A stretch of 64,000 nt of DNA. It comes from Leisingera sp. S132. GTDB taxonomy: Bacteria > Pseudomonadota > Alphaproteobacteria > Rhodobacterales > Rhodobacteraceae. Location: assembly GCF_025144465.1 (NCBI RefSeq), contig NZ_CP083559.1, positions 1 to 64,000 on the forward strand, in the 5' to 3' direction. Made by a program: the position numbers and the translations under genes. Shown in pieces: positions 35,645-47,134 of this stretch; within the stretch, counting starts at the first letter, position 1, and every line of letters starts with the position of its first letter. The notes beneath the pieces are model-generated. The model did no database searches. It had not been told where the DNA came from and worked only from the letters and a program-made list of their open reading frames with translations.

Positions 35645-36697
35645 TCAGCCGTCCTCTTCCTGCGGTGCCAGCCTGGCCAGGGCGCGCTCCTGCAGCATCG
35701 CCTGGGCCCCGCCGAGGAACCCCATCCGGTCGCCCAGTTTCACCGCCGTGAGCTGCTGGACCTCGGCCATGCCGCGCGGCTTCTCCGCCAGCCGCTCCCA
35801 GAACAGCGCCTCGGGAAACGCCGCCAGCGCTTCTGATGCCAGCGAGAACAGCCGGTTCAGCCCTTCCGGCGGCACATGGCGGCCGCACCACAGCACATGG
35901 TCGGCCAGCCAGTGGAAATAACGCGCCTCCAGCGCCGCCGCCTGCCCCGTCTGCTCCAGCATGGCGCGGATGGTGGCCGCATGCTCGAAGATCTGCAAAG
36001 GCTTCAGCCCCATCGAGGCAACGGTCTGGCCTTCCCGCTCCATCCGGTGCACATGGGTGACCGGCTCGAAGAAGCAGAAGCTGGCCGCCCGCACCGAGGT
36101 TTCCCAGTGGAACGGGTTGTCCTCAAAGAAGTAATCGCCCACCGGGAAGCGGAGAGTGTGCCGCTCCAGAAAGCTGCGCCGGTAGATCTTGCGCCAGGGG
36201 AAGGGCGCCATCTGCAGCAGCAGCTCCCGGCGCGCCTCCAGATCCCCGGTCCGGCGCATCCGGTCCCACAGATGCGCTTCCGGGTAGCTGGTGTAATTGC
36301 CGCTGCTGTTCCAGTATTCCTTGCAGCCGCAGACGATGAAATCCGCCTCCGTCTGCTGCAGCTTCTGCACCGCGGCGGCCAGATTATGCGGCAGCACCCA
36401 GTCGTCGCCGTCCACGAAGACCACGATACCGCCGGTGGCGCGCTCCAGCCCGGCATTGGCGGCACAGGCCACGCCGCCGATGGTGTTTTGGGCAAAGAAG
36501 ACCGGCACATAGGCCACCCGGTCCGCCGGCGCCGCGGCGCCGATGGCATCCGCGATCTGCCGGGTGGCATCGCTGGAGCCGTCGTCGACCACGATCAGCT
36601 CGAGATCGTCGAACCCCGCATCGATCACCGACTGCATCGCGGTGGCGATGAAGGGCTCGACGTTGTAGGCGGTGATAATGGCGCTGATCCGGGTCAT
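35645..36697 (-). CDS. Glycosyltransferase family 2 protein
   Basis: 350-aa GT-A inverting glycosyltransferase. N-terminal motifs: ISAIITAYNVEPFIATAMQSV, the nucleotide Asp pair LELIVVDDGSSD, and the metal-binding block VVFVDGDDWV. C-terminal half is helical, ending with an Arg/Glu-rich tail. The ATG overlaps the stop of the next GT2 gene upstream on this strand, so the two are co-translated. Acceptor and donor unknown. Probably adds a residue to the polysaccharide repeat unit. Confidence 0.88.
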   Translation of the reverse strand: MTRISAIITAYNVEPFIATAMQSVIDAGFDDLELIVVDDGSSDATRQIADAIGAAAPADRVAYVPVFFAQNTIGGVACAANAGLERATGGIVVFVDGDDWVLPHNLAAAVQKLQQTEADFIVCGCKEYWNSSGNYTSYPEAHLWDRMRRTGDLEARRELLLQMAPFPWRKIYRRSFLERHTLRFPVGDYFFEDNPFHWETSVRAASFCFFEPVTHVHRMEREGQTVASMGLKPLQIFEHAATIRAMLEQTGQAAALEARYFHWLADHVLWCGRHVPPEGLNRLFSLASEALAAFPEALFWERLAEKPRGMAEVQQLTAVKLGDRMGFLGGAQAMLQERALARLAPQEEDG

Positions 36698-37659
36698 GCC
36701 GCCTCATCCTCCTGCTGCGGCTGCTCCGCCTCGCTGGCCGCCCAGAAGGCCGCCGCCGCGGCGGCATATTTGCGCCGCCAGCGCTCCGCTCCGGCACCGC
36801 CGCCATCGCAGAGCCGGCCGCGCATCCAGGTGAACAGGTCCTCGCAGAAACCGGCAAACACCGGCAGCAGCCTGCCGGCCCCGGCATGGGTCAGCAGCTC
36901 CGCCTCGACATTGGCCAGCTCGGCAAAGACATCCATCCGCTTTTCACCCACATACTGGGTGGCGCGGCCGCCCTGGGGCACCTCCCAATGGGTGATCAGC
37001 GGCGGCGCCCAGTCGAGCACGCCGAACTGGCGGCAGCGCAGGAAGCTCTGCCAGTGCGGGGTGATGTCCTCATGCATGCGCAGGTCCGGGAAGCGGATGT
37101 CAGCCCGCTGCAGGAAACCGCGGCTGTAAAGCTTGTTCCAGGGGAAGTTCACCGTCGCCATCGCCTCCGGCCGGTCCTGCAGCCGGAACCGCTGCAGCGG
37201 GAAGCTCGCCTCCGGGCGGCGGCTGAAGAAGCGGCGGTCGACCGGATGCATGTCATAGCTGAAGCGCTGCCCGGCATCGCGGCTGAGATGGTATTTGAAC
37301 AGCACGAAATCCGTCTCGCCGCCCAGGGGCGCCAGCCGCATCACGTCAAAGAAACAGGGCGCCAGCAGGTCGTCGGCATCGAGGAACATCACCCGCTCCT
37401 CCCCGGCCAGGGTGATGCCAAGATTACGCGCCGCTGCCGGGCCGCCGTTTTCCGCCATCCGGCGGTAGGTGATGCGGATATTCTCCGGCAGCTCTGCCGC
37501 CGCCACCGCGGCTTCGGTGCCGTCCTGCGAGCAATCGTCGACAATCACCAGCTGCACCCGGGCGCCGCAGGCGGCGAAATACGCAAAATGCCGCTGCAGC
37601 CCCGCCGCGTCATTATAGGCGGGGATGATGAAGCTGTAGCCGAAGGGATCCTGTGCCAT
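36694..37659 (-). CDS. Glycosyltransferase family 2 protein
   Basis: 321-aa GT2 enzyme: FSFIIPAYNDAAGLQRHFAYF-type opening, VQLVIVDDCSQDG nucleotide block and RVMFLDADDLLAP metal site (DxD). Related in style but not close in sequence to the GT2 downstream. It is co-transcribed with two adjacent small genes on the same strand, since the next gene starts 8 bases away. It very likely transfers a sugar during repeat-unit assembly; specificity cannot be read from sequence. Confidence 0.87.
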   Translation of the reverse strand: MAQDPFGYSFIIPAYNDAAGLQRHFAYFAACGARVQLVIVDDCSQDGTEAAVAAAELPENIRITYRRMAENGGPAAARNLGITLAGEERVMFLDADDLLAPCFFDVMRLAPLGGETDFVLFKYHLSRDAGQRFSYDMHPVDRRFFSRRPEASFPLQRFRLQDRPEAMATVNFPWNKLYSRGFLQRADIRFPDLRMHEDITPHWQSFLRCRQFGVLDWAPPLITHWEVPQGGRATQYVGEKRMDVFAELANVEAELLTHAGAGRLLPVFAGFCEDLFTWMRGRLCDGGGAGAERWRRKYAAAAAAFWAASEAEQPQQEDEAA

Positions 37660-37667
37660 GGCCGCGC

Positions 37668-38222
37668 TCAGATCAGCAGCGCTTCGGCGCCGTGCAGGGT
37701 CACATCAAAGCTGCGGCCCTCGAAGAAATAGAGCACCTCGGCGCCCTGCGCCTGCGCCGCCAGCTCCGCATCGACGGGGATGAACACCAGGTCCTCCTGG
37801 CGGGCGCCGGTCAGCACCACAAGGTCGCGGGCGAAGACATCCCTGAACCCCTCTGCCAGCAGGTAGCGCAGGCAGATCCGGAACCGGCCCGGGCCGCGGC
37901 TCGAGCAGTCCAGCAGCTGGCCCAGGTAGCGGCCCTGGCGCAGCGCCGCAAGATCGATGCCGTAGGACAGCGAGAACCAGGGGCTGGTGCCGATATCCTG
38001 CAGCTGCAGCCGCACCCCATCGCCCTCCGGCTCCGGGGCGGCCAGCACCCCGACCCCGGCGTCCGGCTGGTAATCCAGCCAGATGCCCGGTGCCAGCGCA
38101 TGGCGCGGCCGGGGCGAGCGGATCTTCCGCACGGCCCCCGGCAGTGCCGACAAGAGGGCATTTTCCGCTTCCAGGGAGGGCCTGCCGGCCTGGGGATGCA
38201 GCCTCGTCTCAGTCTCTGCCAT
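37668..38222 (-). CDS. Conserved-looking protein of unknown function in glycosyltransferase operon
   Basis: 184 aa from the ATG at 38222, which has GAGGACAGGCAG directly upstream. It has no signal peptide and no membrane helix. Mixed alpha/beta composition with stretches such as IWLDYQPDAGVGVLAAPEPEGDG and WFSLSYGIDLAALRQGRYLGQLL suggests a beta-sandwich or carbohydrate-binding-like fold, but I do not recognise a family. It lies tightly between a GT2 gene and a methyltransferase, so a role in sugar modification or as an accessory to the GT2 is plausible only from context. Confidence 0.55.
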   Translation of the reverse strand: MAETETRLHPQAGRPSLEAENALLSALPGAVRKIRSPRPRHALAPGIWLDYQPDAGVGVLAAPEPEGDGVRLQLQDIGTSPWFSLSYGIDLAALRQGRYLGQLLDCSSRGPGRFRICLRYLLAEGFRDVFARDLVVLTGARQEDLVFIPVDAELAAQAQGAEVLYFFEGRSFDVTLHGAEALLI

Positions 38223-38266
38223 CTGCCTGTCCTCGTGATCTTCCCGGCCGCGGGATAATGCGGCCC

Positions 38267-38848
38267 CTATTGCGATGCAAGATCCGGCTCCGCCAGCTTG
38301 CGGAACGCGATCTGGCTGCCCAGCTTCATCTCGATCTCCGCCCCGCCCTCCGCCAGCAGCCCGTGGCAGGCGCGGATCACCCCGTCGCCCCACCAGCTGG
38401 CATTGCGGTAGTCATCGGCAATCAGCAGCCCGCCGGGCCTGAGCTTGACCAGCCAGCCCTCCAGATCCGCCTTCACCGCCGCATAGCTGTGATCGCCGTC
38501 GATATAGGCGAAATCCAGGCTGCCGTCCGCGAACCGCGCCAGCGCCGCCTGGCTCTCCATCCGCAGCACCTCGATCCGGCCGCGGGCGATCTGCGGCGCG
38601 AACCGCTTCAGCACCCGGCCATGGCGCGCGTCCATCATCTCCTGACTCATGCCCTTGCCGCCGTAGAGCGCGCCGCTGCGCGTCCCGTCATAGGCCCAGG
38701 GGTCGATCAGGGTCAGCTTCTTCGGCTGCGCCACCTCCAGCAGGCGCTCGGAAAACGCCCCTTCGTGGACGCCGATCTCGACCCCTTCCCCCCGTTTGCG
38801 GACCTGCTGGATGACGCTGGCGCGCTCATCGGTGATCACTCTGAGCAT
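38267..38848 (-). CDS. SAM-dependent methyltransferase (Methyltransf_24-like)
   Basis: 193-aa class I methyltransferase. Motif I appears as GVEIGVHEGAFSERLLEV, followed by LIDPWAYDG and the acidic LDFAYIDGDHSYAAVKADLEGW, characteristic of the Methyltransf_24 family of sugar or small-molecule methylases. LRPGGLLIADDY forms motif IV/V. The start at ATG 38848 gives a normal-size domain; the longer open frame upstream is not needed. Nested among glycosyltransferases, it may O-methylate a sugar or phosphoglycan. Confidence 0.8.
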   Translation of the reverse strand: MLRVITDERASVIQQVRKRGEGVEIGVHEGAFSERLLEVAQPKKLTLIDPWAYDGTRSGALYGGKGMSQEMMDARHGRVLKRFAPQIARGRIEVLRMESQAALARFADGSLDFAYIDGDHSYAAVKADLEGWLVKLRPGGLLIADDYRNASWWGDGVIRACHGLLAEGGAEIEMKLGSQIAFRKLAEPDLASQ

Positions 38849-38873
38849 GCGGATTTTCCTGCCTGCGCTGCCA

Positions 38874-41438
38874 TTACTGCCAGATGCTCTCGACACCGCC
38901 GCCCTGCAGGCGCTCGGCATAACTCGGCGGCACCAGCCAGAAGCTGCCGTCCGCCAGCAGCTGCACGATCAGGAACGGCCGCCGCCCGTTGCGCAGGCTG
39001 GTCGGGATCTCGATCTCCACCTCGCGCAGGCCGGCCTGCCAGAGCGCCGCCAGCCGGGCGGTGTCGATCTGCGCCAGCGCCTCGTTCTCCCAGCGCATGA
39101 GCGCCAGCGGCTCTTCGCCCTGCGGATGGATCAGCCGGGCGCCCGCGGCCGTTTCCCCCGGCTCCAGCGCCACCGAGACGCAGAGGCTGCGCGCCTCGCG
39201 CAGGATCCGGATGACCCGCTCCCGGTTCGAGTCCCTGTAGGCCCCGTCCAGCCGCTTCAGGAAACGCTCGGCCCGCTTGCTGCCGCCCGGCCCGCGCGCC
39301 GCCGCCAGTGCCGCCAGATGGCGGTCCAGCGCCGCCTCCAGGTCCAGCACCGGCGCCGCCTCGCGGACCCGCCCGGCCTGGCCATGAGCGCGTTCATAGG
39401 CGGCAATTTCTGCCGCGTGGCTGCTGCGGAAACGCTCCAGCCCCGCCGCCATTGCAGCGGTCGGCGCCTTGCTGGCGGCGGCCTCCGCGTCCTCCGACAC
39501 CATCAGGAACAGGTTTGCCAGATCTTCTCGGGTCAGCCCGTTCAGCCGCTTCATCAGGCGCATCAGCGCCGCCTGCTGCGGGGTCAGCGATTCATTGGTC
39601 AGCGCCCGCGGCACCGGCGCAAAACCTTCGGCGCGCAGGCCTGCCAGGCCGAAGAACCAGGGTTCGATGCCGCCGCCGGCCCGGATCTTCTCGAAACAGC
39701 CCAGATGCAGCTTCGACACCGCCGCCGGCGCCTGCAGCACGGATGCGATGTGATCGAAGTCGAACAGCCCCAGCTGATCCAGCGACGCTGCAAACTCATC
39801 CACCGTGCTGGTGAAGCCGTTCCAGGGGTTGCCGCACATTTCCACATAGAGCGAGCTGAGCCAGTCCGCCGGATGGCGCAGCACACAGGCCACCTCCACC
39901 CCGATCCCCTCAAACGGTGCCAGCATCGCGGCAAAATCCGCGCCCCTGTCCCAGAACCGCGGCGACACGATGTTCTCCGCCGACAGGATCAGCGTCTCCA
40001 CCGGCCGCCCCGCGATCTGCGACACCTCCTGGACCTCGGCGGACAGCGCCTCCGCCACCCCCGGCGCGCCTTCCAGGATCTTCTGGAACAGGCTGGCATG
40101 GCCCGGGGTGCGCTCGCGGCGGATGCCGAATTCGCGGTTGGTGCCGAAGACCGGATAATGGACCCCCGCCTCCAGCAGCGCAAAACGGTTGCGCTCCATC
40201 ACCTGCTGCAGCGTCGAGGTGCCGGTTTTCGGAAGCCCGGTGTGCAGGATGATCCGCTTGACCAGCTGCTGCAGCGGCACCGGCGCGGCGGACACCGCCG
40301 GCGCGGCATCGCGGCGGAACGACAGCGCGCGGGTGATCACCTCATCGGCCCCCGCATCCGCGCCGCGCAAACCCGCCAGCAGCGGCGCCGGCGGCCGGGG
40401 GCGGGCCAGGATCTGCAGCAGCAGATCATCGTCCCCCTGCTTCAGCGCCAGCCGCAGGACGTCCATGCGGCCTTCGCGCAGGAACCCCTCGCGGCCGTTG
40501 ATGTTCAGCACCGTGTCCCGGTACAGCGCCGGCAGCTCCCGCACCAGCGCGCGCAGGCCCGCGAAATACTCCGCGACCAGCGGCCGGAACCGCTCGAAAC
40601 CGGCCAGGCGCTGGCAGATGCGGCCCCAGTATTCATCCAGCTGCTGCAGGTAGAGGATCGCATTGGCGGCCTCGAACCCCTGCCCCGAGCGCCCCTCGGC
40701 CCGCGCCGCGGCAAAGGCGGCGTTGAGCTCGCTCAGATGCTGCACATACTGTGCCAGCTGATCGCGGTTGACCTGCTTCATGGTCGAATTGGCGACATTG
40801 AAGTGATCGACCGCAAACAATTCGCTGACCCCGGCCCGGCGCGTCCGCAGCAGCGCCTCGATCACGAACAGCCGGTCCTCGCGCTGGCGCAGCCGCGGCG
40901 AGAAGATCACCCCGTTCTCTTCCAGGAAGGCCCGGCTGTAGAGGATCTGCCAGCAGCTGACCACATTGGCCAGTTCCGGCGCCGAGGCCACCGAATGGGC
41001 CTCCCCCGGCTGCAGCCCCAGCCGCCGGGCCGGGCTGCGCACCATCTCCGGCGACACGTTGTAAAACCGCGCGATCAGCATCTCCAGCCCGTGCCGGTCC
41101 GCCTCCGCCACCCATTGCGCCAGCACATGCAGACCGCAGAAGGCGTCATCGCTGTCGAGAAAGGCGATATAGCGGCCGCGGGCCAGCTCCATGCCGCGGT
41201 TGCGCGCGGTGGACTGCCCCAGGGTCGCCTCGCGCGCCTCGATGCGCAGCGGCGCCTGCGGGTTTTCCTCCTGGATCTGGCGCAGGATATCCAGCGAGAA
41301 GTCGCTGCTGCAGTCGTCCAGCACAATCACCTCATGCGCCACCCCCTGCTGGGCCAGCGCCGACAGCACCGACCGCTTCAGGAAAGCTTCGGAATTGTAG
41401 GAGGGGATAACAACGCTGACGTCAATGGGGTCCGGCAT
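38874..41438 (-). CDS. Fusion of family-2 glycosyltransferase and sulfotransferase
   Basis: 854-aa two-domain protein. Residues 1-230 form a GT2 domain: VSVVIPSYNSEAFL, the nucleotide Asp pair in VLDDCSSD (41-46) and the metal site AFLDSDDAF (92-100). After a helical linker (240-390), a second domain begins with RIILHTGLPKTGTSTLQQVM (395-414). That is the PAPS-binding P-loop of sulfotransferases, followed by the strand-loop ACVLRHPADWLSSLYVEM. A helical C-terminal segment follows. I would expect it to add a sugar and sulfate it, or act at two steps of the same branch. No such fusion is routine in polysaccharide loci that I recall. Assembly artefact is unlikely because the reading frame is continuous. 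Confidence 0.85.
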   Translation of the reverse strand: MPDPIDVSVVIPSYNSEAFLKRSVLSALAQQGVAHEVIVLDDCSSDFSLDILRQIQEENPQAPLRIEAREATLGQSTARNRGMELARGRYIAFLDSDDAFCGLHVLAQWVAEADRHGLEMLIARFYNVSPEMVRSPARRLGLQPGEAHSVASAPELANVVSCWQILYSRAFLEENGVIFSPRLRQREDRLFVIEALLRTRRAGVSELFAVDHFNVANSTMKQVNRDQLAQYVQHLSELNAAFAAARAEGRSGQGFEAANAILYLQQLDEYWGRICQRLAGFERFRPLVAEYFAGLRALVRELPALYRDTVLNINGREGFLREGRMDVLRLALKQGDDDLLLQILARPRPPAPLLAGLRGADAGADEVITRALSFRRDAAPAVSAAPVPLQQLVKRIILHTGLPKTGTSTLQQVMERNRFALLEAGVHYPVFGTNREFGIRRERTPGHASLFQKILEGAPGVAEALSAEVQEVSQIAGRPVETLILSAENIVSPRFWDRGADFAAMLAPFEGIGVEVACVLRHPADWLSSLYVEMCGNPWNGFTSTVDEFAASLDQLGLFDFDHIASVLQAPAAVSKLHLGCFEKIRAGGGIEPWFFGLAGLRAEGFAPVPRALTNESLTPQQAALMRLMKRLNGLTREDLANLFLMVSEDAEAAASKAPTAAMAAGLERFRSSHAAEIAAYERAHGQAGRVREAAPVLDLEAALDRHLAALAAARGPGGSKRAERFLKRLDGAYRDSNRERVIRILREARSLCVSVALEPGETAAGARLIHPQGEEPLALMRWENEALAQIDTARLAALWQAGLREVEIEIPTSLRNGRRPFLIVQLLADGSFWLVPPSYAERLQGGGVESIWQ

Positions 41439-41540
41439 GGTGTCTCTGTTCCTGTACTCTATACGGTCCGCAGCCTTGCGGGTTCTGTTTCACGGGCCTG
41501 CGGCGGCCTGGCCGCAGGCGGATTCGCTGCGCCGCGGCCG

Positions 41541-42203
41541 CTACCGCCGGTCATAGCCGAAAGTCTCGAAGTCGCGGGCATAAAATGCGCTCAGCACCGC
41601 AAGCGCCGCCTCGCCCAGCCGCTCCGGCTCATAGCCCTGCGCGGCAAAGCCGCCGGTGCGGTTGGCCTCGGCCATCCCGGGCAGCCAGCGCGACACCGGC
41701 GACGCCGCCAGGCTGCCGGCCTGCTCCAGCTTCAGCACCTCATCGGCCCAGCGGGCCCCGTCGAGATTGGCAAAATGCACCTGCGGGCGGAAATGCACCA
41801 GCTTGTGGTCGTTCTCCACCGCATGCAGCTTCAGCGCCTGCAGCGCAAAGGCCGCCGCCACCCTGTAGAAGGCCTCAGGGTCCGACAGGATGGCATTGCG
41901 CATATGGCCGGTGCCCAGCTTCAGATGCTGCGACACCGCCGACATGAACCGCTGGTAGGGGTCGCGCACGAAGACGAACTTCAGATAGCCCTGCACCTCT
42001 TCAAAGGCCTTGGGGAAGAACCGGCGCATCTGGAACGGGGTGATATGGGCCAGGTCGAGGATCTTGCCGGCATCGTTCACCGGCCGCCATTCAAAGAACA
42101 GGTTGTCCCGGGTGTCATAAGGCAGCAGCGTGTTGTGGCAGCTCATGCCGGCGCATTTCGGGTTGTGGATAAAGACGAATTTTTCCGTATCAGACACGAT
42201 CAT
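41541..42203 (-). CDS. Sulfotransferase 2-family protein
   Basis: 220-aa protein with the sulfotransferase loop FVFIHNPKCAGMSCHNTLLP (8-27) and phosphate-binding block LKFVFVRDPYQRFMSAVSQH. Length is short for the family but the fold's first half and the C-terminal helix (EAALAVLSAFYARDFETFGY) are intact. ATG at 42203 is preferred; the upstream extension is low-complexity. Lies 17 bases from glf on the same strand. It probably sulfates a galactofuranose-containing polymer or a related glycan. Confidence 0.78.
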   Translation of the reverse strand: MIVSDTEKFVFIHNPKCAGMSCHNTLLPYDTRDNLFFEWRPVNDAGKILDLAHITPFQMRRFFPKAFEEVQGYLKFVFVRDPYQRFMSAVSQHLKLGTGHMRNAILSDPEAFYRVAAAFALQALKLHAVENDHKLVHFRPQVHFANLDGARWADEVLKLEQAGSLAASPVSRWLPGMAEANRTGGFAAQGYEPERLGEAALAVLSAFYARDFETFGYDRR

Positions 42204-42219
42204 CCGGCATTCCCCCCGG

Positions 42220-45379
<3,160 letters not shown>

Positions 45380-45410
45380 TCCGGCCCCGCCTCAAATCAG
45401 ATGACCGCCC

Positions 45411-46439
45411 ATGAGACTTGTCTGCCATATCGGCACCCCGAAGACCGCCTCGACCTTCCTGCAGAACAGCTTTGCCGCCAATGCCGCCTGGCTGCAGCGT
45501 CACGGCGTCCTCTATCCTGATCTGCTGTCGCGCGACGCCAACCACATCACCCTGTTCTACGCGGCCCATGAGGGGCTGCATGATTTTGCCCGCGGCCACG
45601 GGCTGCACAGCCGCGAAGACGTTTTGGAGTTCCGCCGCACGCTGCGCAAACAGCTGGAGCGGCAGGCCGCCAAGGCGCCGCCCGGCACCCATACCATGCT
45701 GGTGTCCTCGGAAAACCTGACCGGCAACCTGACCGGCCGGCCCGGCATTGCCAATCTGCGGGAGCTGTTCGGAGATCTGTTCAGCAGCATCGAGATCGTG
45801 GTCTACCTGCGCCGCCAGGATGACGCCATTCTCAGCATGTACGGCGAATACATGCGCCGCGGCTTCAACAGCATGACCTTTCCCCAGTTCGTGAAAGCCT
45901 GCCTGGGGCCGGACAGCCCGGCCCCCTATCTCTACTACCGGCGCCTGCTCAGCCTGTGGGCAGAGGTGTTCGGCCAGGAGGCGCTGAAGGTGCGTCTCTA
46001 CAGCCGCAGCCATCTGGCGGGCGGCGATATCCTCGAGGATGTCATGCAGATCCTGTTCGGGGACGCCCTGCCGGATCTCTCTGCCCTGGCGCGCTCAACG
46101 CAGGACAACACCGGGCTGTCGGCGCCGGCGCTGGAATTCCTGCGCCGGATGCAGCCGCATATCCCGTTCCGCAAGGACGGGGCGGCCAACCCGGAGCGGG
46201 AGCGGCTGCTGGCGCGCATCAGCAGCCTGCCGGCCGCGCCGCGGCCGCGCATGGCCCCGGCCCGGTCGCAGCAGATCATGCAGCATTTCGCCCCCGCCAA
46301 TGCCTGGGTCGCAGAGACCTTTTTCCCCGGCGCCCCCGCGCCGCTGTTTGCCGGCAGCAGCAGCCCAGGCCAGCCCGGCAACCTGGGCCGGATCTCGCTG
46401 GATCAATTCGCCGCTTTCAGCGCGCATCTGCTTGGTTAG
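45411..46439 (+). CDS. Sulfotransferase-like P-loop protein
   Basis: 342-aa protein opening with LVCHIGTPKTASTFLQNSFAAN, the PAPS-binding loop pattern GTPKTASTxLQ. A second block, SSIEIVVYLRRQDDAILSMYGEYMR, matches the 3'-phosphate-binding R-x-D-x(n)-S arrangement. C-terminal third is less conserved. Follows the GlfT2-like gene by 31 bases on the same strand, so likely co-expressed and possibly modifying galactofuranosyl residues. It could instead be an inactive or kinase-like relative, so confidence in catalytic type is moderate. Confidence 0.72.
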   Translation: MRLVCHIGTPKTASTFLQNSFAANAAWLQRHGVLYPDLLSRDANHITLFYAAHEGLHDFARGHGLHSREDVLEFRRTLRKQLERQAAKAPPGTHTMLVSSENLTGNLTGRPGIANLRELFGDLFSSIEIVVYLRRQDDAILSMYGEYMRRGFNSMTFPQFVKACLGPDSPAPYLYYRRLLSLWAEVFGQEALKVRLYSRSHLAGGDILEDVMQILFGDALPDLSALARSTQDNTGLSAPALEFLRRMQPHIPFRKDGAANPERERLLARISSLPAAPRPRMAPARSQQIMQHFAPANAWVAETFFPGAPAPLFAGSSSPGQPGNLGRISLDQFAAFSAHLLG

Positions 46440-46442
46440 AGC

Positions 46443-47096
46443 CTATTTCAGCTGCGCCTCATGCAGCGCGATGGCCTCTTCCAGGTCCTCGAAATAGCGC
46501 AGCTTGCCCTCCTCCAGCACCAGGCCCGCATCGCAGAACTGGCGCAGCTGCGGCATCGCGTGGTTGACCATGATGGCGCTGGCGGTCTTCATCCGCGCGG
46601 CAAAGACCTGCTGGCTCTTGCGGCGGAAGGCGGCGTCGCCCACCGCCGTCACCTCATCGACCAGATAGGTATCGAATCTGATTCCCATCGAGGCGCCGAA
46701 GGTCAGCCGCGAGCGCATGCCGGAGGAGTAGCTGCGCACCGGCATATGGTAAAACTTCCCGAGCTCTGAGAAGTTTTCGACAAATTTCACCAGCTCCGAG
46801 GTGTCCACCCCGTAGATCCGTGCAATGAACCGCACGTTCTCGGCGCCGGTCAGATCACCGTGGAACGAGGTGCCCAGCCCCACCGGCCAGGAGATGCTGC
46901 CATCGCTGACCACCCGCCCCGAATCAGGCCGCATGGTGCCCGCGATGATCTGCAGCAGCGTCGACTTGCCGGCCCCGTTGCGGCCCAGGAGCGCCAGCGA
47001 CCTGCCCGCAGGCAGCGTCAGGGTCAGATCATCGATCACCACCTTGCGCTCGCCCTTGAGCCAGTAGCTCTTGGTCAGGTTCTCAAACCGGATCAT
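46443..47096 (-). CDS. kpsT: KpsT-type polysaccharide ABC-transporter ATPase
   Basis: 217-aa ATPase of an ABC-2 capsule exporter. Walker A LLGRNGAGKSTLLQ (about 36-49), the ABC signature as SYSSGMRSRLTFGAS, and Walker B TYLVDEVTAVGD are all present; the D-loop/H-switch region has IMVNHAMPQL. The length and the short tail place it with KpsT, not with the longer Wzt type. Works with the KpsM-like permease (48698) and the KpsE-like protein (47135). It energises export of a polysaccharide across the inner membrane. Confidence 0.92.
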   Translation of the reverse strand: MIRFENLTKSYWLKGERKVVIDDLTLTLPAGRSLALLGRNGAGKSTLLQIIAGTMRPDSGRVVSDGSISWPVGLGTSFHGDLTGAENVRFIARIYGVDTSELVKFVENFSELGKFYHMPVRSYSSGMRSRLTFGASMGIRFDTYLVDEVTAVGDAAFRRKSQQVFAARMKTASAIMVNHAMPQLRQFCDAGLVLEEGKLRYFEDLEEAIALHEAQLK

Positions 47097-47134
47097 TCCC
47101 CCGCCCCCTTGCGCCCTGCCCCTTGCGCAGCGTC

